Source of the DNA: Psychrobacter glacincola
GTDB taxonomy: Bacteria > Pseudomonadota > Gammaproteobacteria > Pseudomonadales > Moraxellaceae
DNA length: 64,000 nucleotides
NCBI RefSeq assembly: GCF_904846215.1
Contig: NZ_CAJGZK010000017.1
Coordinates: 1-64,000, forward strand
Direction: 5' to 3'
A program made the translations under genes and the position numbers. This document shows, one piece after another, positions 34,958-44,435 of this stretch (position 1 is the stretch's first letter; every line of letters starts with the position of its first letter). The notes beneath the pieces were generated by a model that was given only the letters and a program-made list of their open reading frames with translations, was not told where the DNA came from and ran no database searches.

Positions 34958-35761
34958 CTAATTGCCACCCGCTAGCGTCAAACTACGGCCACCATCCACC
35001 GTTATTATCTCACCCGTCACATAACTGGCTTGCGCCAAATAGAGCACGCTATGAGCAATATCAGCAGGGATACCTATTCGCTGCATAGGAATGGAGCTTA
35101 TAATATTACTTTGCTGCTCGCTATCAAGTGCTTGATCGCTATCTGCATCGGGTAAAATATTGACCCCAGGCGCGATACCATTAACGCGCACATCTGGCGC
35201 CATATCCAGCGCTAAAGACTGCACCATCATCCGATGCGCCGCCTTTGCCATATTGTAGACCGTATAATTGGCAAACGGCTTATCATGCGCGTGAATATCA
35301 AGCAGACTAATAATACAGCCTTGCTGATTTTTTAGATAAGGATATAGCGATTGGCTTAACAACAATGGCGCTTTGGCATTGGTCAAGAGCAGCTCGTCCC
35401 ATTGGTCATAATTAATACTGCCAAGGAGAGTAGGGTAAAAGCGAGAAGCATTATGTACCAATACATCTAGTTGCCCAAATGCCTGCATGATAATTTTAGT
35501 CAATTGCGCTAGAGTGTCGATATGATTGACCACTGCCAAATCCGCGACAATAACCACAGCACTATGAGCGCAAGTATTATTCAGTGCGTCTGCTAATGCA
35601 TATGCCTCTTGCTCACTATGATGACAATGGATAATGACGCGATAGCCTTGCTTATGAGCCGCACGAATAATCGCCGCGCCAATACGCTTAGCACTGCCTG
35701 TAACAAGCATAACAGGGGCAGATGCCATCATAGGCTGAGTATTTTTAGATGTTTGAGTCAT
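34958..35761 (-). CDS. SDR oxidoreductase, pteridine reductase type
   Basis: The 267-aa protein has the cofactor motif TGSAKRIGAAI (about 21-31), an NAG-equivalent HNASRF, the catalytic YTVYNMAKAA (Tyr-x3-Lys) and the C-terminal GEIITVDGGRSL. The TGxxxRIG form of the glycine-rich motif and the RVIIHCHHS-like strand are typical of pteridine reductases such as FolM/PTR1, which reduce dihydro- or biopterins. It is monocistronic or co-transcribed after cca (59 bp gap). Confidence 0.82.
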   Translation of the reverse strand: MTQTSKNTQPMMASAPVMLVTGSAKRIGAAIIRAAHKQGYRVIIHCHHSEQEAYALADALNNTCAHSAVVIVADLAVVNHIDTLAQLTKIIMQAFGQLDVLVHNASRFYPTLLGSINYDQWDELLLTNAKAPLLLSQSLYPYLKNQQGCIISLLDIHAHDKPFANYTVYNMAKAAHRMMVQSLALDMAPDVRVNGIAPGVNILPDADSDQALDSEQQSNIISSIPMQRIGIPADIAHSVLYLAQASYVTGEIITVDGGRSLTLAGGN

Positions 35762-35820
35762 AATAGAGTTTTAATTAGGATATGGTTTTAAAATTTTAAA
35801 GCGTGTTTAATCTTTTTTTG

Positions 35821-37008
35821 TCAGGCCGTTTGCGTTTGTAAATGCTCAATTCTGCATTGACGCAAGGCTTTACCAATGGCTGGACCTTTGAGACTTTGAG
35901 CAATATCATTCATACCAATACTGTGAAAGCTATTTAATGCTAACATCATCTGACGGTGCTGTAGAGCTAACTGCAATACTTGGCTTGTGACCAAGAGCTG
36001 CGAGAGTTTTTCGGGCTCTTTATGGGCGCTACAAGCTTGAATAAGATCTATTTTATCAGCAGCACTAAGATGAGTTATAGCGCTTAATTTTTCAGCTTGT
36101 TGTACGAATAAACTGGCAAACTGGGTTTGTGCTTTTGGTGCTTTAGCCATATTGCCGATGTCATTAATACTCTTGATAGACACTGTCGTATCAGGAATTC
36201 CTAAATCACTAGGCTTGGTCTGAAATAACGATGGCTTAAGGCTAGCCATTAATAGCGCCCAACGCTGTGATAGATTCAATTGCATTTGACCGGAAAAATA
36301 GAGCGCTGTTTGTACGGTCTCTCGTATCTGAGTATTATTCCAAGCCTGATGTAGTGGCGCAAGGTACTCTGTAAGGGCGCCGATATCAAATAGCTGCTGC
36401 CAGTACACTTGAGGGGAGAGTTGAAGCGTCGCGCGGCTTGACTCTTGCCAAATACGCTCACTACTTAAATGGGCAAGCTCTCCTGAAGCAACCAATTTAC
36501 GCATCAGGGCTAGCGTATCATCAGCGATGGTAAAACCCAAATCATAGTAGTGGCTATAAAAGCGCGCCGTTCTCAGCACTCGTAAAGGGTCTTCGCTAAA
36601 GGCGCTTGAGACATGGCGCAAAGTCTTGTGCTGTATGTCGTTCAGTCCGCCATAATAATCAATCACACCATCGTTTATTGGCGTATCGTCAGTTAGGCTG
36701 GTAACCTCGATAGCCATGGCATTGACCGTCAAGTCGCGACGTTGTAGATCGTCTTTTAAGCTGACATCAGGACTGGCATGGACGCTAAAGCCCTGATAGC
36801 CCAGACCTTGCTTGCGCTCAGTTCGTGCTAGCGCATATTCCTCGCGGCTCACTGGATGCAAAAATACAGGAAAATCTGCGCCTACTTGCTGAAAGCCGGC
36901 GTCAAGCATCTCATTAACTGTTGCCCCAACGACGACAAAGTCTTTATCTTTAATAGGGCGTCCTAATAGTTGATCACGTACTGCACCGCCGACGAGATAC
37001 ACTTGCAT
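35821..37008 (-). CDS. cca: tRNA nucleotidyltransferase (CCA-adding enzyme)
   Basis: The 395-aa class II nucleotidyltransferase has head motif YLVGGAVRDQLLGRPIKDKDFVVVG with the metal-binding KDKD aspartates, LARTERK, template motif RRDLTVNAMA, and RTARFYSHYYDLGF in the neck. It repairs or builds the 3' CCA of tRNAs. The gammaproteobacterial enzyme usually has a C-terminal HD phosphohydrolase motif (RWA.L.HDLGK). Here the corresponding LSQRWALLMASLKPSL lacks the His-Asp pair, so the phosphatase/2',3'-phosphodiesterase side activities are probably lost. Confidence 0.92.
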   Translation of the reverse strand: MQVYLVGGAVRDQLLGRPIKDKDFVVVGATVNEMLDAGFQQVGADFPVFLHPVSREEYALARTERKQGLGYQGFSVHASPDVSLKDDLQRRDLTVNAMAIEVTSLTDDTPINDGVIDYYGGLNDIQHKTLRHVSSAFSEDPLRVLRTARFYSHYYDLGFTIADDTLALMRKLVASGELAHLSSERIWQESSRATLQLSPQVYWQQLFDIGALTEYLAPLHQAWNNTQIRETVQTALYFSGQMQLNLSQRWALLMASLKPSLFQTKPSDLGIPDTTVSIKSINDIGNMAKAPKAQTQFASLFVQQAEKLSAITHLSAADKIDLIQACSAHKEPEKLSQLLVTSQVLQLALQHRQMMLALNSFHSIGMNDIAQSLKGPAIGKALRQCRIEHLQTQTA

Positions 37009-37056
37009 AATATTCTCTTTATATTTACTACCAATTGACCTAAATTTTTGCCAAAA

Positions 37057-37090
37057 AAAACCCCGCCAATGCTAAGAGTATTGGCGGGTT
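37057..37090. terminator. terminator downstream of maeB
   Basis: AAAACCCCGCCAAT / ATTGGCGGGTTTT stem sits between maeB and cca on the minus strand, ending maeB transcripts. Confidence 0.8.
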
Positions 37091-37166
37091 TTAGTATAGC
37101 AGATGGTCCCTATAAAAAACGCTAGAGACCGTCTTAATTGCGCACTTTACAGAGCGTAATCGACTA

Positions 37167-39497
37167 CTACTGCTCGCTTTCTAAGTCTTGAGCTTCAGTC
37201 ACCGCAAGCGCCGTCATATTGACCACACGGCGCGCTGTCGCTGATGGCGTCAGGATATGTACAGGTTTGCTACCACCTAATAAAATAGGACCAATAGACG
37301 CGCTACCCGTTGCTGTCTTAAGCAAGTTAAAGGCAATGTTTGAAGCATCTAACGTTGGCAAGATGAGTAGGTTCGCTGACCCTTTAAGATTGCTTGATGG
37401 CAAATCATTGGCACGGATATGCTCATCAAGTGCGGCGTCGCCTTGCATCTCACCGTCGAACTCAAAATCAACATTCATCTCGGTCAGTAGTTGATGTACT
37501 TTACGCATTTTGACGGCGCTGGCACGATCAGAGGTGCCAAAGTTTGAATGTGACACCAACGCCACACGCGGAGTGATACTAAAGCGGCGCAATTGCTCGG
37601 CTGCCAATACAGTCATTTCAGCCAATTGCTCAGCAGTTGGATCTTCATGGATATACGTATCAGCAATAAAGATATTACGATCTTGCATGAGTACGGCATT
37701 CATCGCATAAAAATCATTAATACCTTCTTTTTTATCAATCACTCTGCTAACGTATTTTAAATGCAGTTGATAATGACCGAATGTACCACAAATCATGCCA
37801 TCAGCATCGCCATTTTCAACCAAAAGAGCACCAATTAAAGAAGTCTTGCGGCGCACATCACGGCGAGCAAGCTCGATACTGACGCCAGTACGTTTATTTT
37901 TCTCGTAGTAACCTTTCCAGTAATCGTTATAGCGCGGATCATCATCAATATTGACAATAGTGATGTTTTCGCCATCTTTTAGGCGTAGTGCTAGCTTGGC
38001 GATGTTGTTTTCAATCACTGAAGGGCGACCGACCAAGATTGGATACGCCAATTGTTCATCGACGACCACTTGTACCGCTAACAATACGTTGCTGTCTTCG
38101 CCTTCACAATAAACGATGCGCTTAGGATCGTCTTTTGCGCGAGCAAAGATAGGCTTCATCACAAACGCTGAGTTATAGACAAACTCAGATAAACGTTGAC
38201 GATAGGCTTTCATGTCAGCGATAGGCAGCGTTGCAACGCCTGAATCCATTGCCGCTTTTGCGACTGCAGAGGCGATTTCAATGATTAGGTTTGGCTCAAG
38301 TGGTCCTGGGATCAGGTAATCACGACCAAAGCTTGGCGTGCTTTCAACATTTTTGATGTTGCTCATTGGCGTCGCTTCCATATGTGCCATAGCAGCAATG
38401 GCGCGTACGCATGCAATTTTCATCTCTTCATTAACCGTCGTTGCGCCCACATCTAATGCACCGCGGAAGATATAAGGGAAACATAAAGCGTTGTTAACTT
38501 GGTTCGGATAATCAGAGCGACCGGTTGCCATGATGACGTCCGGACGAACGGCATGGGCAATCTCTGGCATGATCTCAGGTGTTGGGTTAGCAAGTGCAAA
38601 GATAATAGGGTCTTTTGCCATACGGCGAACCATGTCTTCTGTCAATGTGCCAGGCATAGATAAGCCTAAGAACATATCAACATCATCCATCAGCTCTTCA
38701 ATAGTCGTGGCAGTGGTTTCACGAGCATAGCGCTGTTTGGTTTCATCAAGGTTTTCACGGGTAGTAGAGATAATGCCACGTGAGTCTGATACGTAGATAT
38801 TGTTTTTATTGACACCAAGGGCGCAAATGATATCCAAGCAAGAAATCGCTGCAGCACCGGCACCAGAACAGATGACTTTAATATCTTCAATTTTTTTGTT
38901 CGTGATGATTAATGCATTGAGCATCGCCGCTGCAACAATGATTGACGTACCATGTTGGTCATCATGGAATACTGGAATGTTCATACGCTTACGCAATTCG
39001 CGCTCGATTTTGAAACACTCTGGTGCTTTGATGTCTTCTAAATTAATCCCACCAAACGTAGGCTCTAAAGAGGCAACTGCCTCAATAAATTTGTCCGGAT
39101 CGTTTTGTGCAATTTCAATGTCAAAAACGTCGATACCAGCGAACTTTTTAAATAGAACCCCTTTGCCTTCCATGACAGGCTTTGATGCCAATGGACCGAT
39201 ATTTCCCAACCCTAGCACAGCAGTACCGTTAGTGATAACACCAACTAAGTTACTACGTGCGGTATATTTTGCCGCAAGAGACGGATCTCTTTGAATCTCA
39301 AGACAAGGTACTGCCACACCTGGTGAATAGGCGAGCGCCAGATCACGTTGGTTTGCCAATTGCTTGATAGGGGTGACTGAGATTTTACCGGGGCGGGGGA
39401 ACTCATGGTAATGTAAGGCAGCTTGTTCAAACTGCTCTTTCTCCGTACTAGGGGTGTCCGTATTCAAAGTGATATCGTCATTCATAATAATTGCCAT
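37167..39497 (-). CDS. maeB: NADP-dependent malic enzyme with C-terminal phosphotransacetylase-like domain
   Basis: The 776-aa protein has an N-terminal malic enzyme (about 25-430: ALAYSPGVAVPCLEI, PVFHDDQHGTSIIVAAA, SGAGAAAISCLDII). A C-terminal phosphate-acetyltransferase-like domain (about 440-770) starts at FARAKDDPKRIVYCEGEDSNVLLAVQ. This is the long MaeB form, in which the second domain mainly regulates through acetyl-CoA. It makes NADPH and pyruvate from malate. Translation may start four codons later at MNDDITL. The 308-bp upstream gap (39498-39805) is AT-rich, holds the promoter, and shows no other gene. Confidence 0.92.
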   Translation of the reverse strand: MAIIMNDDITLNTDTPSTEKEQFEQAALHYHEFPRPGKISVTPIKQLANQRDLALAYSPGVAVPCLEIQRDPSLAAKYTARSNLVGVITNGTAVLGLGNIGPLASKPVMEGKGVLFKKFAGIDVFDIEIAQNDPDKFIEAVASLEPTFGGINLEDIKAPECFKIERELRKRMNIPVFHDDQHGTSIIVAAAMLNALIITNKKIEDIKVICSGAGAAAISCLDIICALGVNKNNIYVSDSRGIISTTRENLDETKQRYARETTATTIEELMDDVDMFLGLSMPGTLTEDMVRRMAKDPIIFALANPTPEIMPEIAHAVRPDVIMATGRSDYPNQVNNALCFPYIFRGALDVGATTVNEEMKIACVRAIAAMAHMEATPMSNIKNVESTPSFGRDYLIPGPLEPNLIIEIASAVAKAAMDSGVATLPIADMKAYRQRLSEFVYNSAFVMKPIFARAKDDPKRIVYCEGEDSNVLLAVQVVVDEQLAYPILVGRPSVIENNIAKLALRLKDGENITIVNIDDDPRYNDYWKGYYEKNKRTGVSIELARRDVRRKTSLIGALLVENGDADGMICGTFGHYQLHLKYVSRVIDKKEGINDFYAMNAVLMQDRNIFIADTYIHEDPTAEQLAEMTVLAAEQLRRFSITPRVALVSHSNFGTSDRASAVKMRKVHQLLTEMNVDFEFDGEMQGDAALDEHIRANDLPSSNLKGSANLLILPTLDASNIAFNLLKTATGSASIGPILLGGSKPVHILTPSATARRVVNMTALAVTEAQDLESEQ

Positions 39498-39805
39498 GGT
39501 TAGGATAAATTAAATGGTGATAAAAACTAATGCCTAATTCTCAAAAATCATTGAATATGATTAATGAGTGTACATTGAGTGTTATGGGGTGATACGCGTC
39601 TTTTAGACATCAGCAAAAAAACAACAATAGTGCAAAATAGGTATTCTACATTATTGCCAATTACTTGCCTAGCTAAGCGCCGTGAACTATACAAACAATA
39701 TAATAAATTGATATTCATTATTTAGCCAGTTGATAATGCCAAAAAACTGACCCAAATATCAACCCTAAATGTAAAATATTTCAAAATATTACAGAAAAAT
39801 ATCTA
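39498..39805. other. intergenic region between maeB and selO
   Basis: Strongly AT-rich sequence carrying the maeB promoter and the selO 3' flank. Short inverted ATATTT/AAATAT motifs near 39770-39800 may act as a weak terminator for selO. I see no gene or RNA. Confidence 0.5.
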
Positions 39806-41272
39806 TCAAGAAGAGCAGCTGATCGGCATTTGCGGTGCATAAGGCGCAGGCGGCAAGGTATCAAGGTCAATGGCGCTATCCTGTCGCGTATAGGGCTTAG
39901 CAAGCAGATCAAATACTCGATTCAATTCTTCAAACTGTCCTTGCTCTGCGGCAACAATAACGCGCTGAGCCATACTGTTACGCAATACATAAATTGGATT
40001 ACTGGTTTGCATCTCTTCAATCGCTTGAGTAATCGATACCTGCTGTATTTGTGCCAAATAACGCATTGACCACGCTTGCCAGACTTGCTGTGCTTCAGGG
40101 TTCAGCTCGTCCGTCATGGTTGCAAGCAACTGCTGCTCATAAGAATGTTGGTCCGGTGCGATTAATGCTAATAATGCTCGGAAACTATTGGTATAGTCGA
40201 GTAAATTGTCCTCTAATAACGTTAACCATTCGAACGCCAAGCCTAGGCTCTCACGCTGATGCGGTAATCCAAGCTTACGACACAGCCCTTGCTGATAATG
40301 CTGCATAAAGGTCGCCTCATAAGGCGCGAGGCAATCTGCTAACGTTTCGCGCGTCACACCATCTAGACGCATAAAGTGTGGTAGCCAAATATTTAGATTC
40401 CAATGACCAATAGCAGGTTGGTTTTGATAGGCATAGCGTCCGCTGTGGTCAGAGTGATTATTGATCCAAGCAGGGTTAAAGCGCTCCATAAAACCAAATG
40501 GACCAAAATCCAAGGTACTGCCAGTAATAGACAGGTTATCCGTATTCATAACGCCATGCGCAAAACCAATCAGCTGCCAGTCGGCTATCATGCGTGCTGT
40601 ACGCTCAACCACCGCCTGCAAAAATGCTAAGACTGGCGTGTCACTATCACGGCACTCAGGGTAGTAAGTGTCAATCATATAATCGGTAAATTCGCCCAGC
40701 AAATCAGGCGCAAAGCTGGCAATCCACTCAACATGACCTAAGCGAATATGACTGTCAGCGACTCGCATTAAGGCCGCTCCTGCTTCTATTCGCTCGCGGC
40801 GCACTTTGGTATCTGATACCACAAAACCCAAGGCGTTAGAGGAGGCGATGCCAAGCTGAGTCAACGCATGACCACATAAATACTCACGAATGGTACTGCG
40901 TAATACCGCACGTCCATCGCCCATACGCGAGTAGGGCGTCAAGCCTGCACCCTTTAGATGCAAGTCTTGTAATTGGTTGTTTTTATCAAGCACTTGCGCC
41001 ATCAGTAAGCCGCGCCCATCGCCCAATTGCCCCGCCCATTGCCCAAACTGATGACCGGCATACGCCATCGATAAAGGCTGAAATTCAGCTGGCACGTACT
41101 GTCCACCGAGTATATCAACCCAACGTGCCATCAAATCCACATCTTCCGTCCAGCCAAGCTGCTCAGCAACTTGATTATTAAAATGACCGATACGAGGATT
41201 GTCTAATGGGTTTGGCAATTGTTTGTGATAAAGACGCGTGTCTAATTTGACATAAGTATTCTGATAGCGCAT
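39806..41272 (-). CDS. selO: protein adenylyltransferase SelO (YdiU family)
   Basis: The 488-aa pseudokinase-fold enzyme transfers AMP to Ser, Thr or Tyr of target proteins, many of them redox-related. Signature segments are SMAYAGHQFGQWAGQLGDGRGLL and LKGAGLTPYSRMGDGRAVLRSTIREYL (the inverted ATP-binding region). GFAHGVMNTDNLSITGSTLDFGPFGFMERF carries the catalytic Asp-Asn-Asp residues. The C-terminus ends CSS without the usual SelO selenocysteine extension. Monocistronic. Confidence 0.92.
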   Translation of the reverse strand: MRYQNTYVKLDTRLYHKQLPNPLDNPRIGHFNNQVAEQLGWTEDVDLMARWVDILGGQYVPAEFQPLSMAYAGHQFGQWAGQLGDGRGLLMAQVLDKNNQLQDLHLKGAGLTPYSRMGDGRAVLRSTIREYLCGHALTQLGIASSNALGFVVSDTKVRRERIEAGAALMRVADSHIRLGHVEWIASFAPDLLGEFTDYMIDTYYPECRDSDTPVLAFLQAVVERTARMIADWQLIGFAHGVMNTDNLSITGSTLDFGPFGFMERFNPAWINNHSDHSGRYAYQNQPAIGHWNLNIWLPHFMRLDGVTRETLADCLAPYEATFMQHYQQGLCRKLGLPHQRESLGLAFEWLTLLEDNLLDYTNSFRALLALIAPDQHSYEQQLLATMTDELNPEAQQVWQAWSMRYLAQIQQVSITQAIEEMQTSNPIYVLRNSMAQRVIVAAEQGQFEELNRVFDLLAKPYTRQDSAIDLDTLPPAPYAPQMPISCSS

Positions 41273-41427
41273 AAGAGCCGTTCCAATTGAGAGATAAAAG
41301 CTAGGAGAGGATATTTAAGATATGAATAGAATAAACGCACTATAACATAGCCTTGATATGGCAGCATTGCACTCTGTCCCTCTCTTGTAAATCAGGGTTA
41401 TTTATTACATGGTTAGTTATATATCAC

Positions 41428-41565
41428 TATAGTCAGTGAAAAGTAATATCGACACATGATGTACTGCTGGTATCAATTTTTCTTGCTTGCTGTGCCCATG
41501 CAGACAGAGGCTGCAAAAAATTTGTGCCAGCAGTAGCGTAGCGTTTTTAGAGTATTTTGACTATA
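41428..41565 (+). repeat. dispersed hairpin repeat, copy D
   Basis: The 138-bp copy runs from TATAGTC to GACTATA. The outer arms TACTGCTGGTATC and GTGCCAGCAGTA pair with G-U wobbles, and the core is CTTGCTTGCTGTGCCCATGC. It is upstream of selO and downstream of the desaturase gene on the opposite side of a terminator. Confidence 0.85.
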
Positions 41566-41604
41566 TTTTTCAATAGTCATGATATGTCATACCGCACAAA
41601 AAAA

Positions 41605-41634
41605 TCCCCCTATCTATTATAGATAGAGGGAAGG
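41605..41634. terminator. desaturase gene terminator
   Basis: CCCCTATCTAT / ATAGATAGAGGG stem, with a T-run on the minus strand, about 50 bp past the desaturase stop. Confidence 0.8.
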
Positions 41635-41681
41635 AGAAACGTCACAATAGGAATGCTAAATGATTAAGTAACCGTTCAGTC

Positions 41682-43085
41682 TTAAGCTGCTTTTGGGCTT
41701 TCACCGATAGAGCGAAACGCTGTTTTCAGGTTGCTGTTATGCGCCAGTATTTTTTGTTCAATCTTGGCGTAATCTTGCTTCAACTCATCCTCAACTATAT
41801 GTAAGCGATCTGCAAATTCGGTCTTTTTCAGCTCAATGGTTTTTGCTTTTAATGCTTGCCATTCTTCAACCGTTTGCGTAAAGGCATCATATTCAAACTT
41901 AATACGATCTTGGAAGCTTTTCATTGCATGAGGAATATCAATGCCACTTGATGTTGCCGTATCAATCTGCTGCTGCGCCGCTTTAAATTGCATTTGTACT
42001 TCAGCATGTTTGATGGTGGTGTCATCAACGGTACGTAGCTCACTGGTTAAGCCAAGCTTCGATAAGCCAACGATTAACCATTTGGTTGGATCATACTGCC
42101 ACCATTTTACGCCATTACGATAATCGTACTGGAAGAAGTGATGATAGTTATGATAACCCTCACCCCACGTAAATAGAGCCAAGAAGAAGTTATCACGGGC
42201 AGTGTTGGTGTCGGTATAAGGACGCGACCCAAACATATGACATAGCGAATTGATAAAGAAGGTAAAGTGATGCGTCAGTACCAAACGTAGCAAACCGACG
42301 ATGACCAAAGTACCCCAAACGTCACCCAATAACCAGCCGATCGCAGCGACTGCACCGATGTTCAATGCAGCAACCCATAAACCGTAATATTTATGCTGAA
42401 TTTGTAGCGTTCTATCTTTGGTCAAATCAGGGATATTTTTATAGTCAAATTTACCGCTAGGATAATTGCGTAGCATCCAGCCCATATGACTAAAGAAAAA
42501 GCCACGTTTCGCTGAGTACGGGTCTTCTAAGCGATCATCGACATGACGATGATGCGTACGATGACCAGAAACCCAATCAAACGCTGAACCTTGTACCGCA
42601 AAGGTAGAACCTAGCAATAAAAAGTTTTTGACGATTGGATGCGCTTTATAAGCACGATGCGACAATAAACGGTGATAACCAGCAGTAATACTGATGCCTG
42701 TCCAAACCATAAACGCACCAAATACGCCCCAAACCGGTGCGCTGACTTGATGAGTAAACAGATACCATGGCGTAATGATAGCCGCAGCAATAGGCGTAGC
42801 TACCAGAATAGTCGCTGGAATCCAGTTAATCGGTGCTTTGGTGAACTCAAACTCCCGCATATCGATACTGTCTACATCGGTAGGCAGTTCAGTGTGCTCA
42901 GAGGCGCTTGCATAGTTGCGTTTGGCAACAGGCATCTCATCAAGTGAGTTTTTTGCTTTATTCTCATCAAAACGTGTTTTAAAACGTGTGACTTGAGTGC
43001 TGGCAGTTTTGACAAGTGTGTCACCAGATTTGAGAGCGAAACGTAAGCCTTTAAGCGGTAAGCTAAGTGCTTTTTTTGCAATCAT
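41682..43085 (-). CDS. acyl-CoA delta-9-type fatty acid desaturase with coiled-coil tail
   Basis: The 467-aa membrane protein has four predicted helices and three histidine boxes: HRLLSHRAYK (about 137), HRTHHRHVDD (about 175) and HNYHHFF (about 313), ligands for the di-iron centre. It inserts a double bond in acyl chains, relevant to membrane fluidity in cold-adapted bacteria. Unusual extensions are a charged N-terminal region of about 85 residues and a C-terminal helical tail of about 110 residues (VEEWQALKAKTIELKKTEFA, HIVEDELKQDYAKIEQ). Confidence 0.9.
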   Translation of the reverse strand: MIAKKALSLPLKGLRFALKSGDTLVKTASTQVTRFKTRFDENKAKNSLDEMPVAKRNYASASEHTELPTDVDSIDMREFEFTKAPINWIPATILVATPIAAAIITPWYLFTHQVSAPVWGVFGAFMVWTGISITAGYHRLLSHRAYKAHPIVKNFLLLGSTFAVQGSAFDWVSGHRTHHRHVDDRLEDPYSAKRGFFFSHMGWMLRNYPSGKFDYKNIPDLTKDRTLQIQHKYYGLWVAALNIGAVAAIGWLLGDVWGTLVIVGLLRLVLTHHFTFFINSLCHMFGSRPYTDTNTARDNFFLALFTWGEGYHNYHHFFQYDYRNGVKWWQYDPTKWLIVGLSKLGLTSELRTVDDTTIKHAEVQMQFKAAQQQIDTATSSGIDIPHAMKSFQDRIKFEYDAFTQTVEEWQALKAKTIELKKTEFADRLHIVEDELKQDYAKIEQKILAHNSNLKTAFRSIGESPKAA

Positions 43086-43309
43086 ATAATATCCCTAACG
43101 GTATTAATTTAAGCGTCTATATTACCTTAAAAACTTAGTAAAGTGAACACTTATACACTATAAAAATATTGCTAAATAACAATAACTTGTATGAATTATA
43201 GTAGGTGTTATGGCAAATAAGGCGTGACTTATCAGCTATAAGGTAAAAATGTAAGTAAAACAATAAATATGTAGATCACAAAAGCGAGTCTAGAAACAGG
43301 AGTAGTGCG

Positions 43310-44038
43310 CTAAGGCAGTAGTAAATAGCTTGGATAATCGGTAATAATCACATCAACTTGCCAGTCTATAAGCTGCTTAATGGTCTCAATATCATTGACC
43401 GTCCATGCACTTACAGGTAAGTCATAGCGATGACAAGACTGTATGACTTTATGATTCAAAAGCGGATAGTAGATACCTAATTGCCTACAACCAAGCTGTA
43501 AGGCAGTATTGGGAGCCTGTTTCAGTAGTTTAGGCTCTCGAATAAGCAGCCCACGTGGTATATGCCTCATGAAAATACTGCTTTGTAAATGGGCATGCAG
43601 CTCAACATCAAAGCTGGTTAGCACAATCGGTAGGCTGGCAAGTGGGCTATCAATCAGGTCGCGCATCAAGGCTTTTACGAGCTTGGCATAATCAGTGCGG
43701 CTATGGGTTTTAACCTCAAGCTCAATATAAGTATAAGTATTTAGGGCAGAGGCAATATCAGGCAACGTAACGATTGGCTGACCAAACTGTCGCTGACGCT
43801 GTATTTCGCTCACATTTAGCTGATCTAGACGTGATTGCTGCGCGCACATGCGTTCAAGCGTGTCATCATGAAAGATCATGAGCTGTCCATCTCGGCTAAG
43901 CTGCACATCAAACTCTACGCCTGCCAAGCCACAGAGTTGCAAATTTTGCGCATACTCAAAGCCTGATAAGGTGTTTTCTAATGCTTCACCACGCGCGCCG
44001 CGATGGCCGAGTAGCAAGGTGTTCTTAAGCTCTATCAT
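43310..44038 (-). CDS. glycerophosphodiester phosphodiesterase
   Basis: The 242-aa protein has the GDPD TIM-barrel motifs LGHRGARGEALENTLSGFEYA (catalytic His), GVEFDVQLSRDGQLMIFHDDTLERM (metal Glu/Asp and second His) and the late VSAWTVNDIETIKQLI. It splits glycerophosphodiesters from membrane phospholipid turnover to glycerol-3-phosphate and alcohol. It lacks a signal peptide, so it is cytoplasmic like UgpQ. Confidence 0.9.
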   Translation of the reverse strand: MIELKNTLLLGHRGARGEALENTLSGFEYAQNLQLCGLAGVEFDVQLSRDGQLMIFHDDTLERMCAQQSRLDQLNVSEIQRQRQFGQPIVTLPDIASALNTYTYIELEVKTHSRTDYAKLVKALMRDLIDSPLASLPIVLTSFDVELHAHLQSSIFMRHIPRGLLIREPKLLKQAPNTALQLGCRQLGIYYPLLNHKVIQSCHRYDLPVSAWTVNDIETIKQLIDWQVDVIITDYPSYLLLP

Positions 44039-44435
44039 AACCAGTAACCATCACATATTTTAAGCATTACAATTGGCATATTATATCGTCTGTTATCAAC
44101 TGCATCCAACGCTATCACGTATCAAAGCGCATTGAATAAAATATCTATAAAAAATTTTGGGCTGATAAAAGTTTTTATCATCATCTTAATATTTGTTCAA
44201 GCAAATATATATTTGTAGTTTTTTTGCAACCAAAGCCAGATTTCGGACACAATGTTGGGCGTTATTTGTATATCAGTAGGCTACATGGATGACCATCTCC
44301 TGCAAACACCGTATAATAATGGGGTTTTCAAATCTATCACAGTGCCTGTTTCGGTTAGATTTGAGTTTTATAGTTTAAATGTCAAATACTGTCCGTGAGC
44401 GACGGTACGAATCAGTGAATTGGAGCAAAAGAGAT
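44039..44435. other. intergenic region before the lipoprotein gene
   Basis: About 400 bp with no recognised gene, AT-rich in the first half, carrying divergent promoters for the GDPD and lipoprotein genes. GATAAAAGTTTTTATCATC near 44163 forms a small hairpin. Confidence 0.5.

Noticed and set aside
38800..39294. 164-codon frame antisense to maeB
   Set aside because: Length arises from codon bias of the maeB strand; composition is not protein-like and no start signal exists.
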